NCBI GenBank assembly: GCA_016718875.1
Contig: JADKBL010000005.1
Coordinates: 1-64,000, forward strand
Direction of reading: 5' to 3'
DNA from: Bacteroidota bacterium
Lineage (GTDB): Bacteria > Bacteroidota > Bacteroidia > Bacteroidales > VadinHA17
DNA: 64,000 nucleotides
A model generated the notes under the pieces. The model was not told the DNA's origin. It saw nothing but the letters and a program-made list of their open reading frames with translations, and made no database searches. A program made the position numbers and the translations under genes. Numbering within the stretch: the stretch's first letter is position 1; each line of letters opens with the position of its first letter. This document shows positions 56,409-64,000 of this stretch, one piece after another.

Positions 56409-57494
56409 ATGACAACGGACCACCATTACAATCTTGTCAGCAAACTGAAACCTGGAAGAATAATCCTTCCGATTTTTCTTGGGCTGGCTATTGTTGGATG
56501 GTTTATATTCACTGAAATTAATACAGCTTTTATAACCCGGCTAGTATTTACCTGGAAATCTGCATTCTGGATACTTGTTGCCTGGTTGTGCATGGTCGGT
56601 CGCGACCTTGGCTATATGATCAGAATAAGAATTCTTACCGAAAAGGATTTAACATGGCGTCAGGCTTTCAGGGTAATAATGCTATGGGAATTCACTTCAG
56701 CAATAACACCTTCAACAGTTGGAGGAACTGCGGTTGCTGTTGTATTTCTTCACAAGGAAGGAATAAGCATTGGACGAAGTACATCTGTAGTACTTGCGAC
56801 TTCGTTCCTTGATGAACTCTATTTTGTTATTATGCTGCCCCTCATAATTCTGCTTGTTGGCAAAGATGCATTATTCATAACCTCTCTTCAGGGAACCGGA
56901 ATGGCATTTCTGAATAAGCTTCTTATCTTTACCGCCATAGGGTATGGTATTATCTTATTGTGGGTCATACTTGTAGGATATGGTCTTTTTATAAATCCCG
57001 AAGGCATACGTAAACTTCTTACAGGGTTTTTCAAACTACCGTTTTTAAAAAGATTTTATAATGCTGCTTTGAAAGCAGGAGATGATATCGTTGAGAGTTC
57101 AAATCAGCTGAGCAAGAAAAACCTGATGTTCTGGATTAAGGCATTCACTTCAACATTCCTTTCATGGACATCAAGATACTGGGTAGTGAATGCTATACTT
57201 GTTGCGTTTTTTTCTGTTGGTGATCATTTTCTGATATTTGCCCGACAGCTGGTAACATGGATTATGATGATAATTAGCCCTTCACCGGGGGGGAGCGGTT
57301 TTGCTGAACTCATACTTAGCCGGTATATTTCAGATGCAATACCAGGAGAAGCCGCTATAGCTGGCAGCATAGCCCTTGCTATTGCAATTATTTGGAGATT
57401 ATTAAGTTATTACCCCTATCTGATTATAGGTGCATTCATCGTACCCGGATGGATAGAAAGAAATTTTATCAAGCCGGTCAGTAAAAAGAAATAG
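56409..57494 (+). CDS. Flippase-like / lysylphosphatidylglycerol synthase-TM-type membrane protein
   Basis: A 361-residue integral membrane protein with about eight helices of the LPG_synthase_TM / UPF0104 (AglD-like) family. Hallmarks are WEFTSAITPSTVGGTAVAVVFLHKEG, then SFLDELYFV, and ISPSPGGSGFAELIL near the end. Relatives flip or modify lipid-linked compounds; the ligand here is unknown. It lies 32 bases after the aldo/keto reductase and 48 before the ABC transporter, so it may share a transcript with either. The start is an ATG. Confidence 0.88.
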   Translation: MTTDHHYNLVSKLKPGRIILPIFLGLAIVGWFIFTEINTAFITRLVFTWKSAFWILVAWLCMVGRDLGYMIRIRILTEKDLTWRQAFRVIMLWEFTSAITPSTVGGTAVAVVFLHKEGISIGRSTSVVLATSFLDELYFVIMLPLIILLVGKDALFITSLQGTGMAFLNKLLIFTAIGYGIILLWVILVGYGLFINPEGIRKLLTGFFKLPFLKRFYNAALKAGDDIVESSNQLSKKNLMFWIKAFTSTFLSWTSRYWVVNAILVAFFSVGDHFLIFARQLVTWIMMIISPSPGGSGFAELILSRYISDAIPGEAAIAGSIALAIAIIWRLLSYYPYLIIGAFIVPGWIERNFIKPVSKKK

Positions 57495-57542
57495 TTTTTT
57501 GCTAAATTAGGTGTTTGGTCAAGTAGCAAGATCTGCTGAAGT

Positions 57543-60500
57543 ATGAGTGAGGAGATTCTGAAAGCACTAATGGAGTTGTTTGCCCTGATCGTCAAGCAGG
57601 ATGGGGGTATGACTTCAAATGAGAGAGAGTATGTGTTTGATTTTCTCAGAAAACAACTCACCAGTGAATCTGTAAAAGAATATCTTGGCTTGTTCGATGA
57701 ACATGCCGGACCTGTAACATCTAAACTTACTGAGAAAGCACCTGCGGTCCCTTCTGTAAAAGATTCCGTCAAGATCTTTGCAATCTGTAAAAAAATAAAT
57801 AAAACACTGAATCAGGTACAGAAAGTTGTCGTCCTGGTGAGGCTCTATGAACTTATCAACGCTGACGGGCAGTTCACTCCACAGCGAATGAATATTATAA
57901 ATACTGTAGCTGAGGTATTCAGAATTTCCGCTACTGAATTTGCGGCAACAGAACAATTCGTAAAGAACGAAACCCCTGATAAATTATTTAACCCTGTAAT
58001 TCTGATGCTCAGTCCTGAGGATGAGGAATGCGATTATTGTAAAAAGCTCCTTTCAGGATATCATGAAACCAGGATCTATGTTCTCAGAATTGCAAGCGTT
58101 GATCTGTATTTTGTCAAGTACTACTCAAAAGATCAGCTTTATCTTAATGGTCTTCCGATAAGTGCCGGACAGGTTTATACATTTGCCAAGGGTGGATCTA
58201 TCAAATCGCAGTTTGGCCAGCCGATTTATTACAGTGATGTAAGTTCACACTTCCTTTCTGATATTATCATACACAAGATATCTTATAATGTCGAAAATCT
58301 TTCCTATAAATTCGGCGAAGGACAAACTGCAATTAACAATATCAGTTTTTCGGTTGAAGAGGGAAAGCTGATCGGAATTATGGGAGCCAGTGGTTCAGGC
58401 AAGACGACCCTGCTCAACCTGATGAGCGGTATTCAGAAACCTACTTCCGGAAAAATCAGGATCAACGGGCTCGATTTAATTGAAAACAGCAGAAATCTTG
58501 AAGGCGTCATTGGATATGTACCTCAGGACGACCTCCTTATAGAAGACCTTACCGTTTTTGAAAACCTCTTTTTTGCTGCCTGCCAGTGCTTCAGAAACAA
58601 GACAAGGGAAGAAATTTCATTAATAGTAGATAAAACACTTGCCAATCTTGGCCTCCTTGAAAAGAGAGAACTCAAAGTTGGTTCTCCTTTTAATAAGGTC
58701 ATCAGCGGAGGTCAGAGAAAAAGACTCAATATCGCCCTCGAGCTAATAAGAGAACCACTGGTTCTGTTTCTGGATGAGCCTACATCCGGACTTTCTTCAA
58801 GAGATTCTGAAAATCTTATGGATCTCCTGAGGGATCTCACCCTTAAAGGAAAACTTATATTCACTGTAATACATCAGCCTTCTTCGGAAATATTCAAGAT
58901 GTTCGATAAGGTTATTATACTCGATCAGGGTGGATATATGGCATGGTTCGGCAATCCTGTTGATGCTGTTGTGCATTTCAAAACATCTGACCTGCAGATA
59001 AATTCAACTCAGGGAGAGTGTCCATCCTGCGGAAATGTTAATCCGGAGACTATATTTAATATAATTGAAACCCAGGTTGTTGATGAATTTGGAAAATATA
59101 CAGAACGAAGAAAAGTAAAACCTGTTGAATGGGCAGGCAGTTTTAAATCAAAATACCCTTATAAATCAGTACCTGAGGTAAAAGAACCTCCTCATAAAAA
59201 CCTTGACAGGCCTGGAAAATTAAGGCAGTTCATTATTTACCTCGAAAGAGATATCAGCAGTAAAATAGCTAATCGTCAATATCTGTTGCTTACACTTCTG
59301 GAAGCACCCATACTTGGCTTTGTTCTTTCATTTATTATCAGGTATATCCCTGATCCGAAATCAGATATTTATATTTTTTCAGAAAATGAGAATATTCCGA
59401 TCTATATTTTCATGAGTCTTATTGTTGCACTTTTTCTGGGACTTACAATCAGTGCCGAGGAGATTTTCAGGGACCGGAAAATTCTAAAAAGGGAAAGATT
59501 TCTCAACCTGAGCAGAGGCAGCTACCTTATTTCAAAAGTGGCAATTCTTATTATAATATCAGCAGTCCAGTCACTACTTTTCATCATAATTGGCAACCCG
59601 ATACTGGGAATCAAAGGACTTTATTTCAATTACTGGCTTGCCCTGTTTACAACGGCGTTCTGTGCTAATATGCTTGGCCTGAATATTTCTGCTTCATTCA
59701 ATTCGGCAATTACAATTTATATCGTTATCCCCCTTCTGATAATACCAATGATGGTACTCAGTGGAGCCATGTTCCCTTTTGACAAGCTTAACAGGGTGAT
59801 CGGCAATATTGATAAGGTTCCTGTTATAGCGGAGATCATGCCTACAAGGTGGACATATGAAGCACTGATTGTAAGTCAGTTCAAGGATAACAAGTACAGC
59901 AGGGTGCCTTACACAAAAGAGGGCCGGACTTATTTTCAGATCCAGATGGACATCAGCAGGGCTGAATTCAATAAAGTACATAGGATTAAAACTTTGCGGG
60001 ATGCACTTGAAATCACATTGTCAGAATACAGAACCCATATTAGAAATTCAAGTCTGAATTCTGATCAGGCTGTCAGAAAAAATAATACTCAATATAGCAA
60101 ACTTGCACTATTGAGGAACGAATTCTGGAGAATGGCATCTTATTACAAAATTGAACAATTTGTTTACCTAGACAGGCTCAACACGGGTAATTTTGATCTT
60201 GAGGTTGCAGATTCGGCCGGGAAATACCTTGACAGGCTCGACCGGCATTTCAGTATAATATCAAATAGTTCAAGTGATATTAAAGACAGATTCTATAATG
60301 CAAATTCTGCCCTGCTCAAAAAGCTTGAGGATGATTATTTCAACTATAAGCTGCAGGAACTTGTTACCAAACCATATGAGAGAAAGAAAATACTTGAATA
60401 CAACAATACCCTGATTCAGAATACTGATCCTATATATCTGGAGCCTGATAAAAACGGGCCCTTTGGATTCAGAACACATTTTTATGCCCCTTCAAAGAAT

Positions 60501-60650
60501 ATTTTCGGTTTTAAAGTCAACACATTTATATTTAATATTATCCTGGTCCTGCTTAGTACAATCATACTCTATGGAGCTTTATACTATGAGCTGCTGGGCA
60601 AGGTTGTCAGTTCTATTGATAATTTAAAATTCCGAAAAAAGGTTTTATAG
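57543..60650 (+). CDS. ABC-2/ABCG-type transporter with N-terminal TerB-like domain
   Basis: A 1,035-residue single-chain ABC transporter. Residues 1-140 look like a TerB-like helical domain. An FHA-like beta region follows (about 150-235), with a Cys pair C163/C166. The ATPase domain has Walker A GASGSGKTT at 281-289, signature ISGGQ at 387-391, and Walker B LVLFLDE at 406-412 followed by PTSGLSS, as in ABCG/White transporters. A CPSC pair (493-496) sits in the linker. Six helices of the ABC-2 permease lie from about 570 to 760. A long acidic helical insert follows, with a last helix near the C-terminus. It exports an unknown substrate. Two exported-protein genes follow within 46 bases and 1 base. 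Confidence 0.9.
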   Translation: MSEEILKALMELFALIVKQDGGMTSNEREYVFDFLRKQLTSESVKEYLGLFDEHAGPVTSKLTEKAPAVPSVKDSVKIFAICKKINKTLNQVQKVVVLVRLYELINADGQFTPQRMNIINTVAEVFRISATEFAATEQFVKNETPDKLFNPVILMLSPEDEECDYCKKLLSGYHETRIYVLRIASVDLYFVKYYSKDQLYLNGLPISAGQVYTFAKGGSIKSQFGQPIYYSDVSSHFLSDIIIHKISYNVENLSYKFGEGQTAINNISFSVEEGKLIGIMGASGSGKTTLLNLMSGIQKPTSGKIRINGLDLIENSRNLEGVIGYVPQDDLLIEDLTVFENLFFAACQCFRNKTREEISLIVDKTLANLGLLEKRELKVGSPFNKVISGGQRKRLNIALELIREPLVLFLDEPTSGLSSRDSENLMDLLRDLTLKGKLIFTVIHQPSSEIFKMFDKVIILDQGGYMAWFGNPVDAVVHFKTSDLQINSTQGECPSCGNVNPETIFNIIETQVVDEFGKYTERRKVKPVEWAGSFKSKYPYKSVPEVKEPPHKNLDRPGKLRQFIIYLERDISSKIANRQYLLLTLLEAPILGFVLSFIIRYIPDPKSDIYIFSENENIPIYIFMSLIVALFLGLTISAEEIFRDRKILKRERFLNLSRGSYLISKVAILIIISAVQSLLFIIIGNPILGIKGLYFNYWLALFTTAFCANMLGLNISASFNSAITIYIVIPLLIIPMMVLSGAMFPFDKLNRVIGNIDKVPVIAEIMPTRWTYEALIVSQFKDNKYSRVPYTKEGRTYFQIQMDISRAEFNKVHRIKTLRDALEITLSEYRTHIRNSSLNSDQAVRKNNTQYSKLALLRNEFWRMASYYKIEQFVYLDRLNTGNFDLEVADSAGKYLDRLDRHFSIISNSSSDIKDRFYNANSALLKKLEDDYFNYKLQELVTKPYERKKILEYNNTLIQNTDPIYLEPDKNGPFGFRTHFYAPSKNIFGFKVNTFIFNIILVLLSTIILYGALYYELLGKVVSSIDNLKFRKKVL

Positions 60651-60671
60651 TGTTGTTAGGTAGTTTTTTTG

Positions 60672-60679
60672 TATTTTTG
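60672..60679 (+). promoter_or_regulatory. Bacteroidota -7 box before the lipoprotein gene
   Basis: TATTTTTG matches TAnnTTTG exactly. A purine-rich AAGGAAG lies before the ATG at 60696. The lipoprotein could therefore also be transcribed separately from the ABC gene. No clear -33 box is seen. Confidence 0.35.
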
Positions 60680-60695
60680 TAATATAAGGAAGCCT

Positions 60696-61607
60696 ATGAA
60701 GGGTAAAATTATTTTCTTAGTTATTACTATCGTTCTTGGGATTTCATGCAGAAACAGCGGAACGAAAGGAGCAGAATTTGTATTCCCCGAGGCTGACTCT
60801 GTTCCATTGTCAGAGGCTGAAAAACTTAGCCCTGAGGCGATCGAGGATATTGCAAAGAATATATCCTCTCCCGTAGAGATTGCTAACCTCCTGCAAATGC
60901 TGGAAGTTCCATTCTCCCAGGATTACCTTGCTGCATCCATTGATGCCAACAAGGAGAGTACTAATTTCAACAAGGCAATGAAGCTGGGAATCCTGGGTGC
61001 AGACCTGGGGTACCTGAATATGTATGAAAAAACAGGCTCATCCCTTGAAGTGCTGTCATCCATCAGAAAACTTGCTGAAGATATCAAAGTTGGCCAGTTT
61101 TTTGATTTCGAAACAATTAAGAAACTTTCACAAAACAAATCCAATCTCGACTCTCTCCTGTTTATTTCAATTGATTCATATGAACAGATAGATAATTATC
61201 TACGGAGCAATGACCGGGGGCATCTTTCAGCGCTTATGATCATAGGTGTTTGGATCGAAGGTCAATATCTTGCAACTCAGGTTGTGAACAAATATCCCGA
61301 TAAAATCCTAAGGGACAGAATAGGCGAGCAAAAGATCATTCTTAACGACCTTTTAATGCTCATTACCCCTTACTGCAATAACAGTCAGGAATTTACATCG
61401 CTCTGCAAAGACCTTAATATTTTAAAGGATAAATATCGCGACATAAGGATTACCTATACCCAGGGAGAACCTGTTGCATCTGAAAAAGATGGAGGACTAG
61501 TTATAACACAAACTGAAACCAGTGTTGTGGAAATGACCGACGAACAACTCAAAGGTTTGATCGGGATAACAAGCGAGATCAGGAACAGACTGATATTAAA
61601 TGATTAA
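60696..61607 (+). CDS. Hypothetical lipoprotein
   Basis: A 303-residue protein with a lipobox LGISC (Cys at about residue 18). The mature part is helical and acidic (PEADSVPLSEAEKLSPEAIEDI, then long helices) with no recognised motif. I chose the ATG at 60696, because the 60669 start is TTG and adds nine residues in front of the signal. It sits 45 bases after the ABC transporter gene, and the next gene's ATG follows its stop by one base, so all three probably form one operon. Its job may be in envelope maintenance with the transporter; that is inference. Confidence 0.8.
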   Translation: MKGKIIFLVITIVLGISCRNSGTKGAEFVFPEADSVPLSEAEKLSPEAIEDIAKNISSPVEIANLLQMLEVPFSQDYLAASIDANKESTNFNKAMKLGILGADLGYLNMYEKTGSSLEVLSSIRKLAEDIKVGQFFDFETIKKLSQNKSNLDSLLFISIDSYEQIDNYLRSNDRGHLSALMIIGVWIEGQYLATQVVNKYPDKILRDRIGEQKIILNDLLMLITPYCNNSQEFTSLCKDLNILKDKYRDIRITYTQGEPVASEKDGGLVITQTETSVVEMTDEQLKGLIGITSEIRNRLILND

Positions 61608-61608
61608 C

Positions 61609-62043
61609 ATGAAAAGATATTTAATTACCATTTCATTATTGCTTTCATTTGGATTGCTGCTGACCGGCCAGTCATCAGATCCTTTTGTAAGCAAATGTGT
61701 GATGAATGCCGGCAATGATGCCAAGTATCTTAAAGATTTCAGAATCCAGCTCGGTAAAGCCACAGCACAGAATGAACTCAGGTACAAGGCAAACATGTCG
61801 CTCTGGAAAAATACCAAGTACAGATTCACAATGTGCAGCACTGACGACTCAAAAGGTCAGCTTTTCCTAAGCATAAAGGATGATGCCAACAAAGTGGTTC
61901 TGTCATCTTATGATAAGAACAGCGGGAAAACATATCCCTTTGTTGATTTTGTATGTAATAAAAGCGGTATCTACCAGCTCAACTTCGATTTTACTGATGG
62001 GCAGCAGGGATCAGGGGTAGGTGTAGTATCAATGGTAAAATAA
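61609..62043 (+). CDS. Hypothetical small secreted protein
   Basis: A 144-residue protein with a signal peptide (cleavage near LTGQ). The mature domain is beta-rich (YRFTMCSTDDSKGQLFLSIKD, then YPFVDFVCNKSGIYQLNFDF), resembling a small beta-sandwich with two Cys that could bond. It has no recognised family. The ATG at 61609 avoids overlap with the upstream stop; an ATG at 61600 is also possible. It is the third gene of the ABC-lipoprotein unit. Confidence 0.75.
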   Translation: MKRYLITISLLLSFGLLLTGQSSDPFVSKCVMNAGNDAKYLKDFRIQLGKATAQNELRYKANMSLWKNTKYRFTMCSTDDSKGQLFLSIKDDANKVVLSSYDKNSGKTYPFVDFVCNKSGIYQLNFDFTDGQQGSGVGVVSMVK

Positions 62044-62049
62044 AGGTCC

Positions 62050-63048
62050 CTAAAGAAAGATATACAGAGATTGGATCAATAAAACAAGGGCGAGTAAGGC
62101 TGTAAAAAATATTTCTGAAACAATTTTCCTTTTGCCATAAATAAACTGGTGCGACAGAAAATAGCTTACCGGAATTCCTGAAATCCATATTATCTCAACT
62201 GAAGCAGAAGGAACTGCAAGGTATACAGCAAGTGATATTATAAAAACCCAAATCAGGAGAGCAAATGTCTTTCTTGTTTTAATCTTTTTTGTATTCTGAA
62301 GCATAATGATATAGCCAATACTGATAAGAATTATTATTGCCTCAAAAATCAGGGTCACAATGGTAAGCCTCGGAAAGTTATAGACAGATGACCTTGAGAA
62401 GAGATTATCATAAATCAAAGTCAACAGTTCATTAAGATTATTCCCAAGAACATAAAAAAGTCCGAAAGTAACAAGGTAAGGTGTAATAAGCCCCAGAAGA
62501 GTAATTGCTATTTCTGATAAGGTTACTGTCCTTAAAAGTAAAATACCTGTAATTACAATTACTCCAAACCAGATAAGATTGGCATAGAAAAGGCTTCCTG
62601 TGCTTATCAGTATACCTGCATCAAAAAAGTTATATCCAACTCCCTGTTTGTGATACCCTGCCATAATCCTTTTTATGGCAAACATCAGCAGTAATGAGGC
62701 AGGTAAAGCAGGATTCAACTTTTGGTACTCAGGGAAAATAACTACAATCAGAAGATACAGAAGAGCCGGGAGGAAGGTTCGCTCATTGATAAAGAAAATA
62801 TCAGTATTGAAATTAATTATCAGGAATACAAGTAAAACTGCTATTGAAAGGGAAAAGATAACTGAAGTTAAATGACCTTTACCCAGGAGATTAAGCAGCA
62901 AGCTGTAAAGTGGCATATGAATTTCATTCCCATTATTTTGTGCTAATGATACAGGATTAATGAATGCGCTGACCCAGAGAACTGCAAAGGCAACAGCAAT
63001 AAAAAAAATTACAGCCGGACTTGTCCCTTTAAAGAATTTTAATAACAT
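62050..63048 (-). CDS. DUF6427 family multi-pass membrane protein
   Basis: A 332-residue integral membrane protein with about ten helices, typical of DUF6427. Conserved points are the opening MLLKFFKGTSP, NERTFLPALLYLLIVVIFPEYQ and the mid-chain YFDA-like NFFDAGILISTGSLFYANLIWF. No enzymatic motif is seen and the function is unknown. The gene lies 6 bases after purD on the same strand, a pairing I recognise from other Bacteroidales, but the reason for it is not known. The start is an ATG. Confidence 0.85.
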   Translation of the reverse strand: MLLKFFKGTSPAVIFFIAVAFAVLWVSAFINPVSLAQNNGNEIHMPLYSLLLNLLGKGHLTSVIFSLSIAVLLVFLIINFNTDIFFINERTFLPALLYLLIVVIFPEYQKLNPALPASLLLMFAIKRIMAGYHKQGVGYNFFDAGILISTGSLFYANLIWFGVIVITGILLLRTVTLSEIAITLLGLITPYLVTFGLFYVLGNNLNELLTLIYDNLFSRSSVYNFPRLTIVTLIFEAIIILISIGYIIMLQNTKKIKTRKTFALLIWVFIISLAVYLAVPSASVEIIWISGIPVSYFLSHQFIYGKRKIVSEIFFTALLALVLLIQSLYIFL

Positions 63049-63054
63049 GAAATT

Positions 63055-64000
63055 TTATAAATCAAATCCAATATCATTCCGGAAATACATTCCTTCGAAA
63101 TTAATAAATGATAAATTATGATAAGAAAAAGCAAGAGCTTCCTTGATAGATTTTCCCCATGATGTTACAGCAAGTACCCTTCCACCTGATGTAATAACCT
63201 CATCAGTTTTCTTACTTGTTCCAGCATGAAATACGACGCTTCCTGCTACATTATTTAATCCGGTTACAACTTTCCCTTTGACATATTCACCTGGATAACC
63301 GCCTGATACTGCCATTACAGTTGTTGCAACCCTGTCGTCAAATTCCACAGTTCTGATATGCAGATCGCCCTTTGCAACACCCTCTATTAATTCGAACATA
63401 TCTGATTTGATGCGGGGAATTACAACTTCCGATTCAGGATCCCCAAGACGGGCATTGTATTCAATAACATAGGGATCCCCTTTTACATTTATCAATCCAA
63501 AAAATATAAACCCCTTATATGTAATATTTTCTTTTGCCAGTCCTTCCATAGTCGGATCAATTATTCTTTGCCGAACCTTATCCATAAATTTATTGTCAGC
63601 AAATGGCACCGGAGATACTGCTCCCATTCCTCCTGTATTCAATCCTGTGTCTCCCTCTCCTACTCTTTTGTAATCCTTTGCTTCCGGTAATAGTTTGTAT
63701 GTCCTGCCATCAGTAATTATAAAGACTGAAAGCTCAATTCCTTTGAGAAACTCCTCAATAACAACCTTATTTCCTGCTTTCCCGAATTTTCCGTTCAGTA
63801 TCGATTTAACCTCTTCCTCAGCTTCCTCCAGGTTTTCAATAATCAGCACTCCTTTGCCAGCTGCTAGCCCATCAGCTTTAATAACATAAGGAGGGGATAA
63901 TGTCTTAAGAAATGAATGAACTTCACCAGCCGTTTCCTTATCAAAACTTCTGTATGATGCAGTAGGAATATTGTTTCTGGTCAGAAATTCCTTGGCAAAA
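63055..64000 (-). CDS. purD: Phosphoribosylamine-glycine ligase, C-terminal part (runs off the window)
   Basis: An ATP-grasp enzyme of purine synthesis that joins glycine to phosphoribosylamine. The visible part (about 315 residues) begins inside the ATP-grasp region with VIKADGLAAGKGV, then KVVIEEFLKGIELSVF, VGEGDTGLNTGGMGAVSP, YNARLGDPESEVVIPR and a normal C-terminus. The true start lies beyond position 64000. Any start such as the GTG at 63849 would be internal. It is followed 6 bases later by the DUF6427 gene. Confidence 0.95.
   Translation of the reverse strand, partial: FAKEFLTRNNIPTASYRSFDKETAGEVHSFLKTLSPPYVIKADGLAAGKGVLIIENLEEAEEEVKSILNGKFGKAGNKVVIEEFLKGIELSVFIITDGRTYKLLPEAKDYKRVGEGDTGLNTGGMGAVSPVPFADNKFMDKVRQRIIDPTMEGLAKENITYKGFIFFGLINVKGDPYVIEYNARLGDPESEVVIPRIKSDMFELIEGVAKGDLHIRTVEFDDRVATTVMAVSGGYPGEYVKGKVVTGLNNVAGSVVFHAGTSKKTDEVITSGGRVLAVTSWGKSIKEALAFSYHNLSFINFEGMYFRNDIGFDL

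Noticed and set aside
1..64000. CRISPR array or insertion sequence
   Set aside because: No evenly spaced direct repeats, transposase frames or terminal inverted repeats with target duplications were seen.

Overview
The window comes from a member of the Bacteroidota, most likely order Bacteroidales (Marinilabiliales-like relatives are plausible; family not resolved). The reasons are the gene order folK / sppA-lpxK-purine nucleoside phosphorylase, DUF6427 beside purD, a lamin-tail surface protein, several AT-rich promoters of the TTTG / TAnnTTTG type, few Shine-Dalgarno sites, many lipoproteins, and many Tat-exported sugar enzymes. No plasmid, phage, transposase or CRISPR signature is visible.

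Layout. 0.2-4.3 kb: secreted GH5 glycosidase, DUF3592-like membrane protein and a Tat-exported glycosidase-like protein. 4.3-6.4 kb: a two-gene unit of a radical SAM/helix-hairpin-helix protein and its DUF4130 partner, a conserved but uncharacterised nucleic-acid pair. 6.5-9 kb: a SulP anion transporter fused to STAS and beta-carbonic anhydrase, interrupted by one frameshift. 9-14 kb: small accessory genes (serine hydrolase, methyltransferase, DUF1295 protein) and an oligogalacturonate lyase-like lipoprotein. 14-17.8 kb: glycerol operon glpD-glpK-glpF. 18-25.3 kb: a five-gene exported sugar-processing operon (Gfo/Idh/MocA oxidoreductase, TIM-barrel isomerase, lactonase, six-hairpin glycosidase, nucleotide pyrophosphatase/phosphodiesterase). 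25.4-28.5 kb: two unusual fusions transcribed divergently around a CRP-type palindrome, a tetraheme NapC/NrfH-like cytochrome joined to a SUMF1-fold domain and a nucleoside hydrolase joined to an FmdE-like domain. 29-34.7 kb: class I fumarase with a nonsense codon near its conserved N-terminus, MBL hydrolase, esterase, phospholipase D and a second TIM-barrel isomerase.

34.7-52 kb is largely housekeeping: mpl, tRNA-Glu, rpsT, radC, folK, sppA, lpxK, punA, a large lamin-tail surface protein, asd, hflX, a lipoprotein, a TonB protein, an APC permease and tRNA-Ala. 52-64 kb holds small hypotheticals, a PAS histidine kinase with a receiver protein, an aldo/keto reductase, a flippase-like membrane protein, a TerB-like ABC exporter with two exported partners, a DUF6427 protein and the 3' part of purD, which runs off the right edge.

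A caution for every reader: eight apparent frame-disrupting indels occur in seven otherwise well-conserved genes, mostly at short A/T homopolymers and mostly after 37 kb. radC and hflX are among them. Sequencing or assembly error is the simplest explanation, so these entries are described as single genes with the break marked. The best candidates for new biology are the cytochrome-SUMF1 fusion with its palindrome, the nucleoside hydrolase-FmdE fusion, the radical SAM/DUF4130 pair and the exported sugar-oxidation operon.
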